DNA from: an uncultured Opitutia bacterium
Lineage (GTDB): Bacteria > Verrucomicrobiota > Verrucomicrobiia > Opitutales > Opitutaceae
NCBI GenBank assembly: GCA_903872505.1
Contig: CAIQKV010000028.1
Coordinates: forward strand, 37,140 to 101,139
Length of the DNA: 64,000 nt
Direction of reading: 5' to 3'
Part shown: in pieces, positions 50,563-59,419 of the stretch
How positions within the stretch are numbered: the first letter of the stretch is position 1
Layout of the letters: the number at the start of each line of letters is the position of its first letter
Notes under the pieces: generated by a model
Seen by the model: only the letters and a program-made list of their open reading frames with translations
Databases searched by the model: none
What the model was told of the DNA's origin: nothing
Made by a program: the position numbers and the translations under genes

Positions 50563-51606
50563 ATGACCTCGATCGAACGTGTACGCCGCACCCTCCGCGG
50601 CGAGGCGGTGGACCGCCTGCCGGCCCAACCCATGGCGATGATGTATTCCGCGAAACACGCGGGCATCCCGTTCATCGACTACACCAAGGACGGCCGCAAG
50701 ATGGCCGAGGCCCAGCTCAAGCTCGTGGCGGACTTCGGGCTCGACTGCCTGCTGACCTGCTCCGACCCCGCGCGCGAGGTCATCGACATCGCCGGCGACG
50801 GCAGCGTGGACTGGTTCACCGACCAGGGGCCGGCGATCAACGAGGAACGCGCGGCGCTGGCGGACAAGCTGCGGCTGCGGACCTTCCGGGTGCCCGACCC
50901 GCTCAACGGCGGCCGGATGCACGACCGGGTGAAGAGCATCGAGCTCATGCGCCGCACGGCCGGCCCGGGCATGTCGATCGTCGGCTGGATCGAGGGCCCG
51001 CTGGCGCTCGCCGCCGAGTTGCGCGGCCTGAACACGATCATGCTGGATTTCGGCGACGACCCGCAGTTCGCGCACGACCTGCTGGCATTCTGCGCCGACG
51101 TCGCGATCGCCTACGCCCCGGCGCAGATCGCCGCGGGCGCGGACACCATGGGCATGAGCGACGCCGCGGCCGGCCTGATCGGCCCCGCGCTCTACGAAAA
51201 ATTTCTCTGGCCGCAGCAAAAACGCGTGCTGGAAACGCTGCGGCGGAACCACCCGGACGTGCTGCTCCGGCAGCACATGTGCGGGCGGATCGACCGGCTC
51301 TTCCCGAAGATGGCCCAGCTGCCGATCGACATCTACGAGATCGATTTTCCCGCCAACCTCGCGCTCGCCCGCGAGCAACTCGGCCCCACCCGCGCGATCG
51401 CCGGCAACGTCTCCACGATCACCGACCTGCTCGAGGGCACCCCGGAGCGGGTGTACGAGGCCTGCCGGCGCTGCCACGAGACCTGCGGGCGCTACTTCAT
51501 CGTCGGTGCGGGCTGCGAGATCTCGCCGCTCACGCCGCCGGAGAACCTGCGCGCGATGATCGCCTACGCCCGCGACCACAAGCCGGAGGACTGCGGGAAG
51601 CGCTAG
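50563..51606 (+). CDS. URO-D-fold methyltransferase, canonical MtaA-like zinc site
   Basis: 347 residues, TSIERVRRTLRGEAVDRLPAQP at the start. This is the only copy in the window with the complete zinc set of MtaA/MtbA-type methylcobalamin:thiol methyltransferases: His 238, Cys 240 (QHMCGRI) and Cys 318 (VGAGCEISPLTPPENL), the last followed by the typical P-x-T-P-x-N-L motif. It would transfer the methyl from the corrinoid protein to a thiol acceptor, or the reverse. It lies as a single plus-strand gene among minus-strand URO-D genes, divergent from 49325 and convergent with 51628. Likely a central enzyme of the locus. Confidence 0.85.
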   Translation: MTSIERVRRTLRGEAVDRLPAQPMAMMYSAKHAGIPFIDYTKDGRKMAEAQLKLVADFGLDCLLTCSDPAREVIDIAGDGSVDWFTDQGPAINEERAALADKLRLRTFRVPDPLNGGRMHDRVKSIELMRRTAGPGMSIVGWIEGPLALAAELRGLNTIMLDFGDDPQFAHDLLAFCADVAIAYAPAQIAAGADTMGMSDAAAGLIGPALYEKFLWPQQKRVLETLRRNHPDVLLRQHMCGRIDRLFPKMAQLPIDIYEIDFPANLALAREQLGPTRAIAGNVSTITDLLEGTPERVYEACRRCHETCGRYFIVGAGCEISPLTPPENLRAMIAYARDHKPEDCGKR

Positions 51607-51627
51607 GCGGGCGGCGGTCATGGCGGG

Positions 51628-52905
51628 TCAGGCGCGGCCCTCGACGAGTTCCATGGCCATCGCGGCCCATTCCCAGAGCCGTTGCGGCTGGCGCGCCACG
51701 GTGGAGATGTCCTTCAGGACGATCTCGACGTGGCCGCCGCGCGTGCAGTCGAGCATGCGGCGGAGCTCGGCGCGCGCCTGGCCGAGGTCGAACTTGTCGG
51801 TGGCAAAGCACGCGGGGTTGGGTTTGTAGCTGAAAACATAATCCTTTCCGAGCGCCGCGGCGGCGCGGTCGACGTGGATGCGGTAGTTCATGGAGACTTT
51901 GCGCAGGTTCGGGATGCGCCGCAGGATCTCCATCTTCGTGTCGAGCACCTCGCAGCAGCCGTAGTAGACGAGGCCCCAGCGCGCGAGCCACGGCAGGTCA
52001 TGCCGCAGCGCGAACTCCCAATGCATCTCGGGCGAGACCTCGGTGAAAATCTGCGCGTTGGAGCAGCCCCAGAGGTGCTCCGGCGTCGGGTGGGCGGGGT
52101 TGAAGCCGGCGCGCGGCAGCTGGTCCGTGTAGCCGTAGGCGCCCGAGCCGATGCGGCAGTTGTTGTGGTTCACCGCGAGGAGGTTCAGCGCGACCATCTG
52201 GTCGAGCTCCTTCAGGCAGCACTCGACGATGCGGGCGATGGCGGCGTTGATCACCTCCGGCTGCTCGATCAGGTCCATCAGCGCCTCCTGCACGCCATAC
52301 CACATCACGAGGTTGTCCCACGGCGTGAACCAGAGGTTGTTGCAGCCCTGTTCGCGCGCCGGGATGATGTCGCCGAATGCGTCGGTCATGACAGCCAGGC
52401 GCGCGGCGGTGTCCGCGCGGTCCACCGTCACCACCGGGTCCTTGATCTTGTGCAGGTCCGCCATCGAGGAGATCTGCGGCTCGAAGTGCTGCGAGGAGAT
52501 GCCGGCGCCGCCGGTGATCGCGAGGAGCTCACCCTGCCGCAGGATGCCGAAACTGGTGCTGCGGTAGGCGATCGGGCACGGCACGTAGTCGTTGAAGATC
52601 ATGTCCACCGGCAGGTGCCGCCACTGGTAGAGCTGCCGGCGCATTTCCAATTCCACGTTCCGCGCCCAGGGCGCGCGGCACCGCAGCACGAGCTCCGGGG
52701 TGTCGTCGCTGAACTCGTGCCACGGCACCTCCGTGATCCACACCATCGGGCGCACGCTGCGCAGGTCGTTCATCCGGCCCCACAGCCGCGCCTTCTCGCG
52801 GTGCACGGGCAGCGCGGCGATTGCCGCCACCTGCTCCGCCAGGGGGCGCAGGACCTCGCGGTCCTGGGGTAACAACTGGATCAGGGACGAGGCGGGCGCG
52901 GGCAT
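51628..52905 (-). CDS. Divergent URO-D-like protein (GCCE type)
   Basis: 425-residue protein. It opens LLPQDREVLRPLAEQVAAIAALPVH and lacks the usual S/T-RERV start; the barrel is recognised by VRPMVWITEVPWHEF, GYTDQLPRAGF and YYGCCEVLDTKMEILRRIPN. Where others have HxC, it has YGCCE and no HxD/HxC. A C-terminal segment (GHVEIVLKDISTVARQP) ends the fold. Such proteins recur in corrinoid methyltransferase gene clusters (family knowledge), and may bind a methyl donor of another type. Followed by 18 bases and gene 52924. Confidence 0.7.
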   Translation of the reverse strand: MPAPASSLIQLLPQDREVLRPLAEQVAAIAALPVHREKARLWGRMNDLRSVRPMVWITEVPWHEFSDDTPELVLRCRAPWARNVELEMRRQLYQWRHLPVDMIFNDYVPCPIAYRSTSFGILRQGELLAITGGAGISSQHFEPQISSMADLHKIKDPVVTVDRADTAARLAVMTDAFGDIIPAREQGCNNLWFTPWDNLVMWYGVQEALMDLIEQPEVINAAIARIVECCLKELDQMVALNLLAVNHNNCRIGSGAYGYTDQLPRAGFNPAHPTPEHLWGCSNAQIFTEVSPEMHWEFALRHDLPWLARWGLVYYGCCEVLDTKMEILRRIPNLRKVSMNYRIHVDRAAAALGKDYVFSYKPNPACFATDKFDLGQARAELRRMLDCTRGGHVEIVLKDISTVARQPQRLWEWAAMAMELVEGRA

Positions 52906-52923
52906 GGCGGGGGTGCTGGGTTG

Positions 52924-53937
52924 CTAGAGCTTGAGGGCGTTCCAGGAGGCGAAGACCTGCCGGACGTTTTCCGGCCGCGCGGCGGGCCCGAACTCGCACT
53001 GTGCGATGCAGCCGCCGTTGCGCCAGAGCTGGGCATGCACCTTCCGGACCGCGGCGTCGATCTCGGCGGGTGTGCCGTCGGGCAGCAGGTGCTGGCGGTC
53101 GATCTCGCCCCAGAAGGTGATGCGGCCGGCAAAGGGCGCGAGGTTCTCCACCCCCATGCAGAAAAGCTGGGAATTCACCGCGTCCATCCCGATCTCAACG
53201 AGGTCGGGATAGATGGCGGTGATGTGCCCGTCGGAGTGCATGAACAGTTTCTTGCCGTGGGCGTGCGCGATCTGGACGTAGTCCCGGTACATCGGCTTGA
53301 AGAGCTCGCGCCAGAGGCGCGGCGCGATGAGCAGCGCGCGCTGCGAACCCCAGTCGTCCATGAACCGCAGCGCGTCCACGTCGGTCCGGGCCCACGCCTC
53401 GAACACCTCGCAGTTAAAGGCGTGCAGCTCGCGCATGAAGGCCAGCAACTCGGCCGGCGGATCCGCGAGGTCGAGGTAGAGGTTTTCCGAGCCGCGCAGG
53501 AACTGGAGCTGCTCGAACGGCCGTGGGCAGGCCATGGCAAAGGTGAACCGGTCCGTCGCCGCGCAGTCGCGGTTCACCGCGTCGCGGTCGAGCGTGAGCC
53601 ACTCGCGGGGCACGTGGATCCGCGCGCGGTCGGCGACCCAGTCCTTCACCGGCGGGTCTTTCACCTCGCCGATGACGCCGCGCTGGATGTTGATGAAGGT
53701 GCAACCCCACTCGTCGGTGAACTCGCCGACCACGTGCGGCGCGCCGCGGGTGGGGGCGGTCTCCCGCTCATGGCCGGGGATGGCGGCGAAGTCTGAGGGA
53801 AAATCCCGCTCCAGTTCAGCCAGCGCGGCGGGATATTTCTCCGCGGCGATGGGCAGCACCCACAGTTCGCGGGGAACGCGGGCCGGCCCGGCAAAGGCCA
53901 GGGTTTGATGGACGATTTCACGGGGGGTGGCACTCAT
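52924..53937 (-). CDS. URO-D-fold methyltransferase-type protein 5 (HSD type)
   Basis: 337 residues, SATPREIVHQTLAFAGPARVPREL opening. The zinc-site position is MHSDGHITAIYPDLVEIG (HSD), C-terminal region IAQCEFGPAARPENVRQ contains a Cys. The middle (NLYLDLADPPAELLAFMREL) is close to the canonical MtaA core. It is placed 24 bases after RACo and in the same transcript, so it is tied directly to the activator. Confidence 0.8.
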   Translation of the reverse strand: MSATPREIVHQTLAFAGPARVPRELWVLPIAAEKYPAALAELERDFPSDFAAIPGHERETAPTRGAPHVVGEFTDEWGCTFINIQRGVIGEVKDPPVKDWVADRARIHVPREWLTLDRDAVNRDCAATDRFTFAMACPRPFEQLQFLRGSENLYLDLADPPAELLAFMRELHAFNCEVFEAWARTDVDALRFMDDWGSQRALLIAPRLWRELFKPMYRDYVQIAHAHGKKLFMHSDGHITAIYPDLVEIGMDAVNSQLFCMGVENLAPFAGRITFWGEIDRQHLLPDGTPAEIDAAVRKVHAQLWRNGGCIAQCEFGPAARPENVRQVFASWNALKL

Positions 53938-53961
53938 GGTAAGGGCGGGTTGGCTGCCGGC

Positions 53962-55593
53962 TCACGGCAGCATGAGCTGGTCGATGTAGGCGTCCTCGAA
54001 GCCGGGTTGCAGGTTGAGCTCGACGGACTCCAGCCGCGTGCAGGCCGACGACATCTCCGCGAGGAGGCTGCGGTCGTTGAGCGCGAGGAAGGCGCCGCCG
54101 AGCGAGGTGTTGCCCACGACCTGGATCTGCGCGGGCGTGAAGCCGGGCAGCAGGCCGCAGCCGATGGCGTGCTCCAGCGAGAGGTGCAGCCCGAAGCCGC
54201 CGGCGAGGTAGAGGGTCTTCACGCTGGCGGCCGACACGCCCAGCAGCCCGAGCAGGGTGTTGATGCCGGCGGCGATGGCGGCCTTGGCCTGGAGCAGCCG
54301 CGCGATGTCCACCTCGGAGATCCACACCGGGCCCGAGGCGCCGCGGGCATGCAATTGCAGCTTGCGACCGTACTCGTCGGCCTGCACCAGCGCGCCTGCG
54401 CGTTTCACAAAATCATCCGCGAAGCGGCCGTTGTCCTGCACGATGCCGGCGCGGCGGCCCTCCCAGAGGAAATCCACATAGGCCGAGCCGCAGATGCCGA
54501 TGGGCCGGGCCACGTTGCCAATCACGCCCAGCTCGGCGGCAAACGGGTCGCCGTGCAGGGTGATGCGCTCGATGGCGCCCTTGACGCCGCGGGTGCCGCT
54601 CGTGAGGCCCGCGCCCTCGAACGCCGGGCCCGCCGCGGTGGCGCAGCCGACCAGCCGGTCGCCAACCTTGGCGATGATCTCGCCGTTGGTGCCGACGTCC
54701 ACCAGCAGCACCGGCCCCTCATGGTAAAGCATGCCGGTGGCGATGATCCCCGCGGCAAGATCGGCCCCGACGTAGGCGGCGGGTCCTGGCAGCAGGTGCA
54801 CCTTCGCCCCGGCGCCCCCGAAGGCGAGGCCCAGCTCGGCCGGCGCATACTGGCGGTGCTCCAGAAAAACCGGCTGGAACGGATGCACGCCCAGCGGACT
54901 CGGATCCACGCCGGCGAGGAGATGCTGCATGGTGGTGTTCGCGGCCACGGTCATCACGCCGACCTCGGACACCGCGATTTTGGCCTCGGCGCACGCCTCC
55001 ACCAGCAGGGGTTGGATGGTTTCGACCGCCACCGCGTGCTGCAGCTGCGCCACGGCCGCGGGATTCTGGTAGCACATCTGGATGCGCGTCAGCACGTCCT
55101 CGCCAAAGCGGATCTGCGCGTTGAAGGCCGACGCCTCCCCCACCACCTTGCCGGTCGCGAGTTCGCTCAGCAGGAGCGCGACCGTCGTCGTGCCCACGTC
55201 CACCGCCGCGCCGATGCGCGCCGCGGGGTCCAGCGGATCGCTGGCCCAGGGAACGTTGATCTTGAACTCCGCCACGACCGCGGGCTCGTGCTTCAGCAGG
55301 GAGCGCGCGGGCACGGTCACGGTGGCATCACCGCCCTCCACCAGCCGCAGCTGGCAGGAACGGAGGCGGTCGTCCGCCGACGGCGCCACCGCGGCGCCGT
55401 CCGTCGTGCGCCGCAGCGTCCCCGCGCGCAGCCCCACCTCGCAGCCGCCGCACAGGCCGCGGCCGCCACAGCGGGTGTTGAGCGGGTGGCCGCGATGGGC
55501 CAGCAACTCGGAGAGCGGCAGGCGCAGGTCGCCCGGGGCCAGGCCGATCTCGGTGCGGCCGTCGGGGGTTTCGAGATGAAGTCGTGTGCTCAT
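53962..55593 (-). CDS. RACo-type reductive activator of corrinoid proteins
   Basis: 543 residues with an N-terminal [2Fe-2S] ferredoxin domain (cysteines C42, C48, C51 and C80 in the pattern C-x5-C-x2-C-x28-C) and a C-terminal ASKHA ATPase-like domain (AVDVGTTTVALLL near residue 130, LLVDVGTNGEII near 290, LYLAGGFGLHLSLEHAIG near 480). This order defines the DUF4445/RACo family, whose members use ATP and an electron from their cluster to return oxidised Co(II) corrinoid protein to Co(I). It is coupled to the DUF1638 gene (ATGA overlap), and is the only activator seen in the window, so it presumably serves the corrinoid protein at 56502. Confidence 0.9.
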   Translation of the reverse strand: MSTRLHLETPDGRTEIGLAPGDLRLPLSELLAHRGHPLNTRCGGRGLCGGCEVGLRAGTLRRTTDGAAVAPSADDRLRSCQLRLVEGGDATVTVPARSLLKHEPAVVAEFKINVPWASDPLDPAARIGAAVDVGTTTVALLLSELATGKVVGEASAFNAQIRFGEDVLTRIQMCYQNPAAVAQLQHAVAVETIQPLLVEACAEAKIAVSEVGVMTVAANTTMQHLLAGVDPSPLGVHPFQPVFLEHRQYAPAELGLAFGGAGAKVHLLPGPAAYVGADLAAGIIATGMLYHEGPVLLVDVGTNGEIIAKVGDRLVGCATAAGPAFEGAGLTSGTRGVKGAIERITLHGDPFAAELGVIGNVARPIGICGSAYVDFLWEGRRAGIVQDNGRFADDFVKRAGALVQADEYGRKLQLHARGASGPVWISEVDIARLLQAKAAIAAGINTLLGLLGVSAASVKTLYLAGGFGLHLSLEHAIGCGLLPGFTPAQIQVVGNTSLGGAFLALNDRSLLAEMSSACTRLESVELNLQPGFEDAYIDQLMLP

Positions 55594-56330
55594 GGCAAAT
55601 TGGGTTCCGGTTCGGCGCGGATGATGGTGTCGTCAGCAGTGAGGCGGATGACGTGCCGGGGGGGCACGACCAAAAAGCGTTTTTCATCCCAGTCGCCCTG
55701 GAGCAGCGCCTGGAGCAGCGCGGGGTCGCCCGGGACCTGGTCAAAGCCCCAGCCGTGGCAGGCGGCGCAGGTCCGGGTGTACTCGGCCTCCTTCTGCGGG
55801 TCGCCCAGCCCGAGCCCGACGTAGGCCGCGCGGTCGTAGTGCGCGAACCCGGCCCGGTCGGTCTCGAGGAGATATTCGACGTCGTCCTCGCCAAACTTCG
55901 CCGCGTACTCCCGGCGCAGCCGGGCCTCGCGCTCGGGACCGGGCGAAGCGCCGCCGCGGATCCAGCCCGGATTGAACCAATACGTGCCCGGCTGTTCCCG
56001 CTGGCGCGCCGCATAGCGGTCCTTGTCGCCCAAAAACAGGGTCACGCAGTCGTGCGCCCGCGCGATCACCAGGGGGCAGCGGGCATGGCGCAGATTTTCG
56101 ACGCCCCGGCTGCACAGCCCGTAAACCAGCACCACGGCCTCGATCTCCGGGTTCGCCTCCGCCCGGTTGATGGCCGCCTGCAGTTCCTGCTGCATCCGCG
56201 CCGGGTCGTCATGCAGTCCCTGCGGGAGGAAAACCAAGTCGCGGATCTGCGGGTAATTACGGGCAAAATGCCGGACCTCCGGCTCGATGACCCCGCAGGC
56301 AATGACCGCGCTATTATACAAATTGGACAT
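55590..56330 (-). CDS. DUF1638-type protein
   Basis: 246 residues. SAVIACGVIEPEVRHFARN at the start, VVLVYGLCSRG, ARAHDCVTLFLGDKDRY, and the cysteine motif CAACHGWGFDQ near residue 195 fit the DUF1638 family, often found next to RACo and corrinoid methyltransferases. The Cys and His residues may bind metal or a cofactor. The ATG at 56330 is chosen; an in-frame upstream start adds 28 residues unlike the family. It starts the minus-strand transcript; its stop overlaps the RACo start. Confidence 0.8.
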   Translation of the reverse strand: MSNLYNSAVIACGVIEPEVRHFARNYPQIRDLVFLPQGLHDDPARMQQELQAAINRAEANPEIEAVVLVYGLCSRGVENLRHARCPLVIARAHDCVTLFLGDKDRYAARQREQPGTYWFNPGWIRGGASPGPEREARLRREYAAKFGEDDVEYLLETDRAGFAHYDRAAYVGLGLGDPQKEAEYTRTCAACHGWGFDQVPGDPALLQALLQGDWDEKRFLVVPPRHVIRLTADDTIIRAEPEPNLP

Positions 56331-56501
56331 GGGTATTAAGAGTCCGATTGGGCGTCCGACACCTCGTTCATTCTGTAAACCAGCGGTCAAACCGGCTGAC
56401 AACGCATGCGGCATGTAAGTTTTGGGAATAGTTGTGTGTTCGCCGGGACATTGGTGGTGTTCGCATTTACTTCATCCAGCTGACGCGCTTATAAAAGCTC
56501 C
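56331..56501. promoter_or_regulatory. Divergent promoter region of the methyltransferase locus
   Basis: 171 bases between the minus-strand DUF1638-RACo transcript and the plus-strand corrinoid-protein transcript, with an unusually AT-rich right part. A TATAAA box at 56490-56495 is only 6 bases from the corrinoid ATG, with a TTTACT about 18 bases further upstream. If it is a real promoter the transcript would be nearly leaderless. No riboswitch or clear operator palindrome was seen. Confidence 0.35.
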
Positions 56502-57140
56502 ATGCCCCTCCTCAACGACCTAACCGCCGCCGTGGCCGCCGGGAAGCGGACCGACACCGTGCGGCTCACCCAGGAACTCCTCGCGGCCGGCACTCCTCCG
56601 CAGACCATCGTCGAGTCGGGCCTCGTGCCCGGCATGGCGATCGTCGGCGAACAGTTCAAGAAGAACGAGATCTTCGTCCCGGAGATGCTCGTCGCCGCGC
56701 GCGCCATGAAGGAGGCGCTCAAGCTGCTCGAGCCCCTGCTCGCCAGCGCGGGCATCAAGCCGAAGTACACCGCCCTGATCGGCACCGTACAGGGCGACCT
56801 GCATGACATCGGCAAGAACCTGATTTCCATGATGTGGCGCGGCGCGAACTTTGCCGTCGTCGACCTCGGCACCAACGTGAGCCCCGACAAGTACCTGGCG
56901 GCGGCGAAGGAGCACAAGGCCAACCTGATCGGCCTGTCCGCCCTGCTCACCACCACGATGCCGGCGATGAAGGAGACCGTGAAGATGCTCAAGGCCGCCG
57001 GCCTGCCCGGCGTCAAGATCATGATCGGCGGCGCGCCGATCACCCAGGCGTTCGCGGACGACATCGGGGCCGACGGCTATGCCGCCGACGCCGGCACCGC
57101 CGTGGACGTGGCCAAGAAACTCGTGGGCGAGGCGGCCTGA
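56502..57140 (+). CDS. Corrinoid (B12-binding) methyl-carrier protein
   Basis: 212 residues in the MtaC/MttC-type two-domain form: an N-terminal four-helix cap (residues 1-85, LNDLTAAVAAGKRTDTVRLT to LKLLEPLLASAG) and a Rossmann B12 domain with the signature GTVQGDLHDIGKN, His 101 being the lower cobalt ligand, then VDLGTNVSPDKYL, LSALLTTTMPAM and IMIGGAPITQAFADDIGADG. It shuttles methyl groups between the URO-D enzymes. It is the only stand-alone corrinoid protein in the window and is the first gene of the plus-strand transcript, directly after the divergent region. Confidence 0.95.
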   Translation: MPLLNDLTAAVAAGKRTDTVRLTQELLAAGTPPQTIVESGLVPGMAIVGEQFKKNEIFVPEMLVAARAMKEALKLLEPLLASAGIKPKYTALIGTVQGDLHDIGKNLISMMWRGANFAVVDLGTNVSPDKYLAAAKEHKANLIGLSALLTTTMPAMKETVKMLKAAGLPGVKIMIGGAPITQAFADDIGADGYAADAGTAVDVAKKLVGEAA

Positions 57141-57191
57141 GCGCCCCTGCGCCCCGGCCCCCCACGGGGTTCGGCCATGAAGGCTACATCC

Positions 57192-58262
57192 ATGACTGGG
57201 TGCGAACGGGTGAACCGTATGTTCGCCCGGCAGGATCAGGACCGCATCCCGCGGTGCGACACCTACTGGCCGGAAACGATCACCCGCTGGCAGCGCGAGG
57301 GTCTCCTGTGGGACCACGAGGACGCGCTGCTTTTCCTGGAGAGTGACTTCCAGGCGCTGTGCTGGTCGTGGCCCGCGCCGTTTCCGCAGCAGCGCGAGAT
57401 TATCACGCAGGACGCCGAGACCGAGACCTACCGTGATGCCTGGGGCGGCATCGTCCGGTACTGGAAGGGCCGTTCCGGCACGCCGGAGCACGTGGGCTTC
57501 GGCTGCGATTCCCGCGCCGTTTGGGAAAAGACCTACCGCCCCGCCATGCTGGCAGCCCCACTGCAGGTGAACCCCCAGCTCACCGCCCTGCGCTACCACA
57601 AGGGCCGTCAACTCGGGCGGTGGACGCATCTGAGCGGCGTCGAGGGCTTCGAGGCCCTGCGCAAGCAGATTGGCGACGAGGCCTTCCTGATCGCCATGGT
57701 CGATGATCCCGAATGGGTCCGCGACATCGTGCGCGTGCACACCGACGTCGTGCTCCGCACCTTCGAGGCGGTCCTCGCCGAGGGCATCCAGCCCGACGGG
57801 CTCTGGATCTACGGCGACATGGCCTACAATCACGCCACCATCTGCTCGCCCGCCATGTACCGCGAGCTGGTCTGGCCCGAGCACAAGCGCATGGCGGACT
57901 GGGCCCACGCCCATGGCATGCACGTCATCTACCACACCGACGGCCGTGTCAGCTCCGTCCTCGACCTCTACATCGCGGCCGGCTTCGAGTGCCTCCAGCC
58001 GATCGAGGCCAAGGCCGGGATGGACATCCGCACCTTCGCCCCGACGCACGGCGACCGCCTGGCGATGTTCGGCAACATCGACGTGATGAAGATGGCCACC
58101 AACAACCTCGACGTCCTCGAGGAGGAGATCCGCACGAAGTTCGCCGCCGGCATGGCGACCCGCGGCTATGCCTACCACTCCGACCATTCCGTGCCGCCCC
58201 AGGTGAGCTGGGACACCTACCGCGCCATCATCGGTTTCGTCGAGCGCTACGGCAACTATTGA
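57192..58262 (+). CDS. URO-D-fold methyltransferase-type protein 6 (HTD type)
   Basis: 356 residues from the MTGCERVNRMFARQDQDRIPR start, which has GAAGG eight bases before it; an ATG 15 bases upstream is also in frame. The zinc-site position reads YHTDGRVSSVLDLYI (HTD) and the C-terminal region is YHSDHSVPPQVSW. Immediately downstream of the corrinoid protein, in the usual place for the substrate-specific first methyltransferase (inference). Substrate unknown. Confidence 0.8.
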   Translation: MTGCERVNRMFARQDQDRIPRCDTYWPETITRWQREGLLWDHEDALLFLESDFQALCWSWPAPFPQQREIITQDAETETYRDAWGGIVRYWKGRSGTPEHVGFGCDSRAVWEKTYRPAMLAAPLQVNPQLTALRYHKGRQLGRWTHLSGVEGFEALRKQIGDEAFLIAMVDDPEWVRDIVRVHTDVVLRTFEAVLAEGIQPDGLWIYGDMAYNHATICSPAMYRELVWPEHKRMADWAHAHGMHVIYHTDGRVSSVLDLYIAAGFECLQPIEAKAGMDIRTFAPTHGDRLAMFGNIDVMKMATNNLDVLEEEIRTKFAAGMATRGYAYHSDHSVPPQVSWDTYRAIIGFVERYGNY

Positions 58263-58269
58263 CCCGCCC

Positions 58270-59400
58270 ATGAATCCGACCGCCATCCAACCCTTCCGCC
58301 CCAAGTGGCGCGGCACGCTCACCGATCGCGAGCGTTTCCGCCGCCAGCTGCACCACCAGCCGGTGGACCGCTGCTTCAACATGGAATTCGGTTACTGGGA
58401 CGACAACTTCAAGCTCTGGCCGATGTTCCGCGACCACGGCATCACCAACAACACCGACGCCGACATCTTCCTGAACTTTGACCGCACCGCGACCGTCGGG
58501 TCGCACTGGATGCACCCGGTCTTTCCCTACGAGGAGATTTTTCGCAACGCCAGCAGCCGCATCATGCGCAACGGCGACGGCCTCATCGCCGAGATCCCGC
58601 TCGACGGGCACGACACCATCCCCCACTTCCTCGAAGCCACCGTCAAGACCCCCACCGACTGGGCGAAGGTGAAGGCCGAGCGTTTCGACCGCAGCCACCC
58701 GGATCGCAAGCCGGACCTTGCCGCCATCCTCCGCGACAACCCGGCGGATCGCGACTATCCGCTCGGGGTCTGGTGCGGCTCGATGATCGGCAAGGTGCGC
58801 GACATGCTGACGGTCGAGGGTCTGGCCTACGCGGTGTATGACTACCCCGAGATGGTCGAAGACATCGTCGAGACCTCGTGCCTCCTCGTGGAGGACTTCC
58901 TCGACGCCGTGCTGCCCCACGTGCAATTCGACTATGCCGCGGGCTGGGAGGACATCTGCTACAAGAGCGGCCCGCTCGTCTCGGTCGGGTTTTTCCGCGA
59001 CGTGGTCGTACCCCGGTACAAGCGCATCAGCGCCAAGCTCCGCGCCCATGGCGTCGACGTCTGGTGGATCGACTGCGACGGCGACGTCCGGCCGCTCATC
59101 CCCCACTTTCTCGCGGGCGGCGTGAATACGATGTTTCCCTGGGAGGTCAACGGCTCGGGACATCCTGGCGAATCGCTCGACCGCTGGGGCCCGGAGCTGC
59201 GCATCATGGGCGGCGTGGACAAGATGGTCCTCGGCCGTGACCGCCCCGCGATCCGGAAATGGGTCGAGTCCCTCGCGCCCTACGTGGCGAAGGGCGGCTT
59301 CATCCCCTTCTGCGACCACCGCTGCCCGCCCAACGTCGATCCCGGCGACTACCTCTATTATCTCGACCTGAAGGAGGCGCTTTTCGGGCTGCGCGGCTGA
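58270..59400 (+). CDS. URO-D-fold methyltransferase-type protein 7 (DCD type)
   Basis: 376 residues. TDRERFRRQLHHQPVDRCFNME begins the fold. Zinc-site position is WIDCDGDVRPLIPHFL (DCD), and the C-terminal region has a Cys-rich segment FCDHRCPPNVDPGDY. The paired cysteines could build a different metal site. It lies 7 bases after the upstream gene and 19 bases before the next one, clearly in one transcript. Confidence 0.8.
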   Translation: MNPTAIQPFRPKWRGTLTDRERFRRQLHHQPVDRCFNMEFGYWDDNFKLWPMFRDHGITNNTDADIFLNFDRTATVGSHWMHPVFPYEEIFRNASSRIMRNGDGLIAEIPLDGHDTIPHFLEATVKTPTDWAKVKAERFDRSHPDRKPDLAAILRDNPADRDYPLGVWCGSMIGKVRDMLTVEGLAYAVYDYPEMVEDIVETSCLLVEDFLDAVLPHVQFDYAAGWEDICYKSGPLVSVGFFRDVVVPRYKRISAKLRAHGVDVWWIDCDGDVRPLIPHFLAGGVNTMFPWEVNGSGHPGESLDRWGPELRIMGGVDKMVLGRDRPAIRKWVESLAPYVAKGGFIPFCDHRCPPNVDPGDYLYYLDLKEALFGLRG

Positions 59401-59419
59401 CCGCCTCCTCCCTTCCCTT

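Noticed and set aside
56331..56501. Cobalamin riboswitch upstream of the corrinoid protein
   Set aside because: No B12-box-like conserved core or room for the full fold was found in 171 bases.
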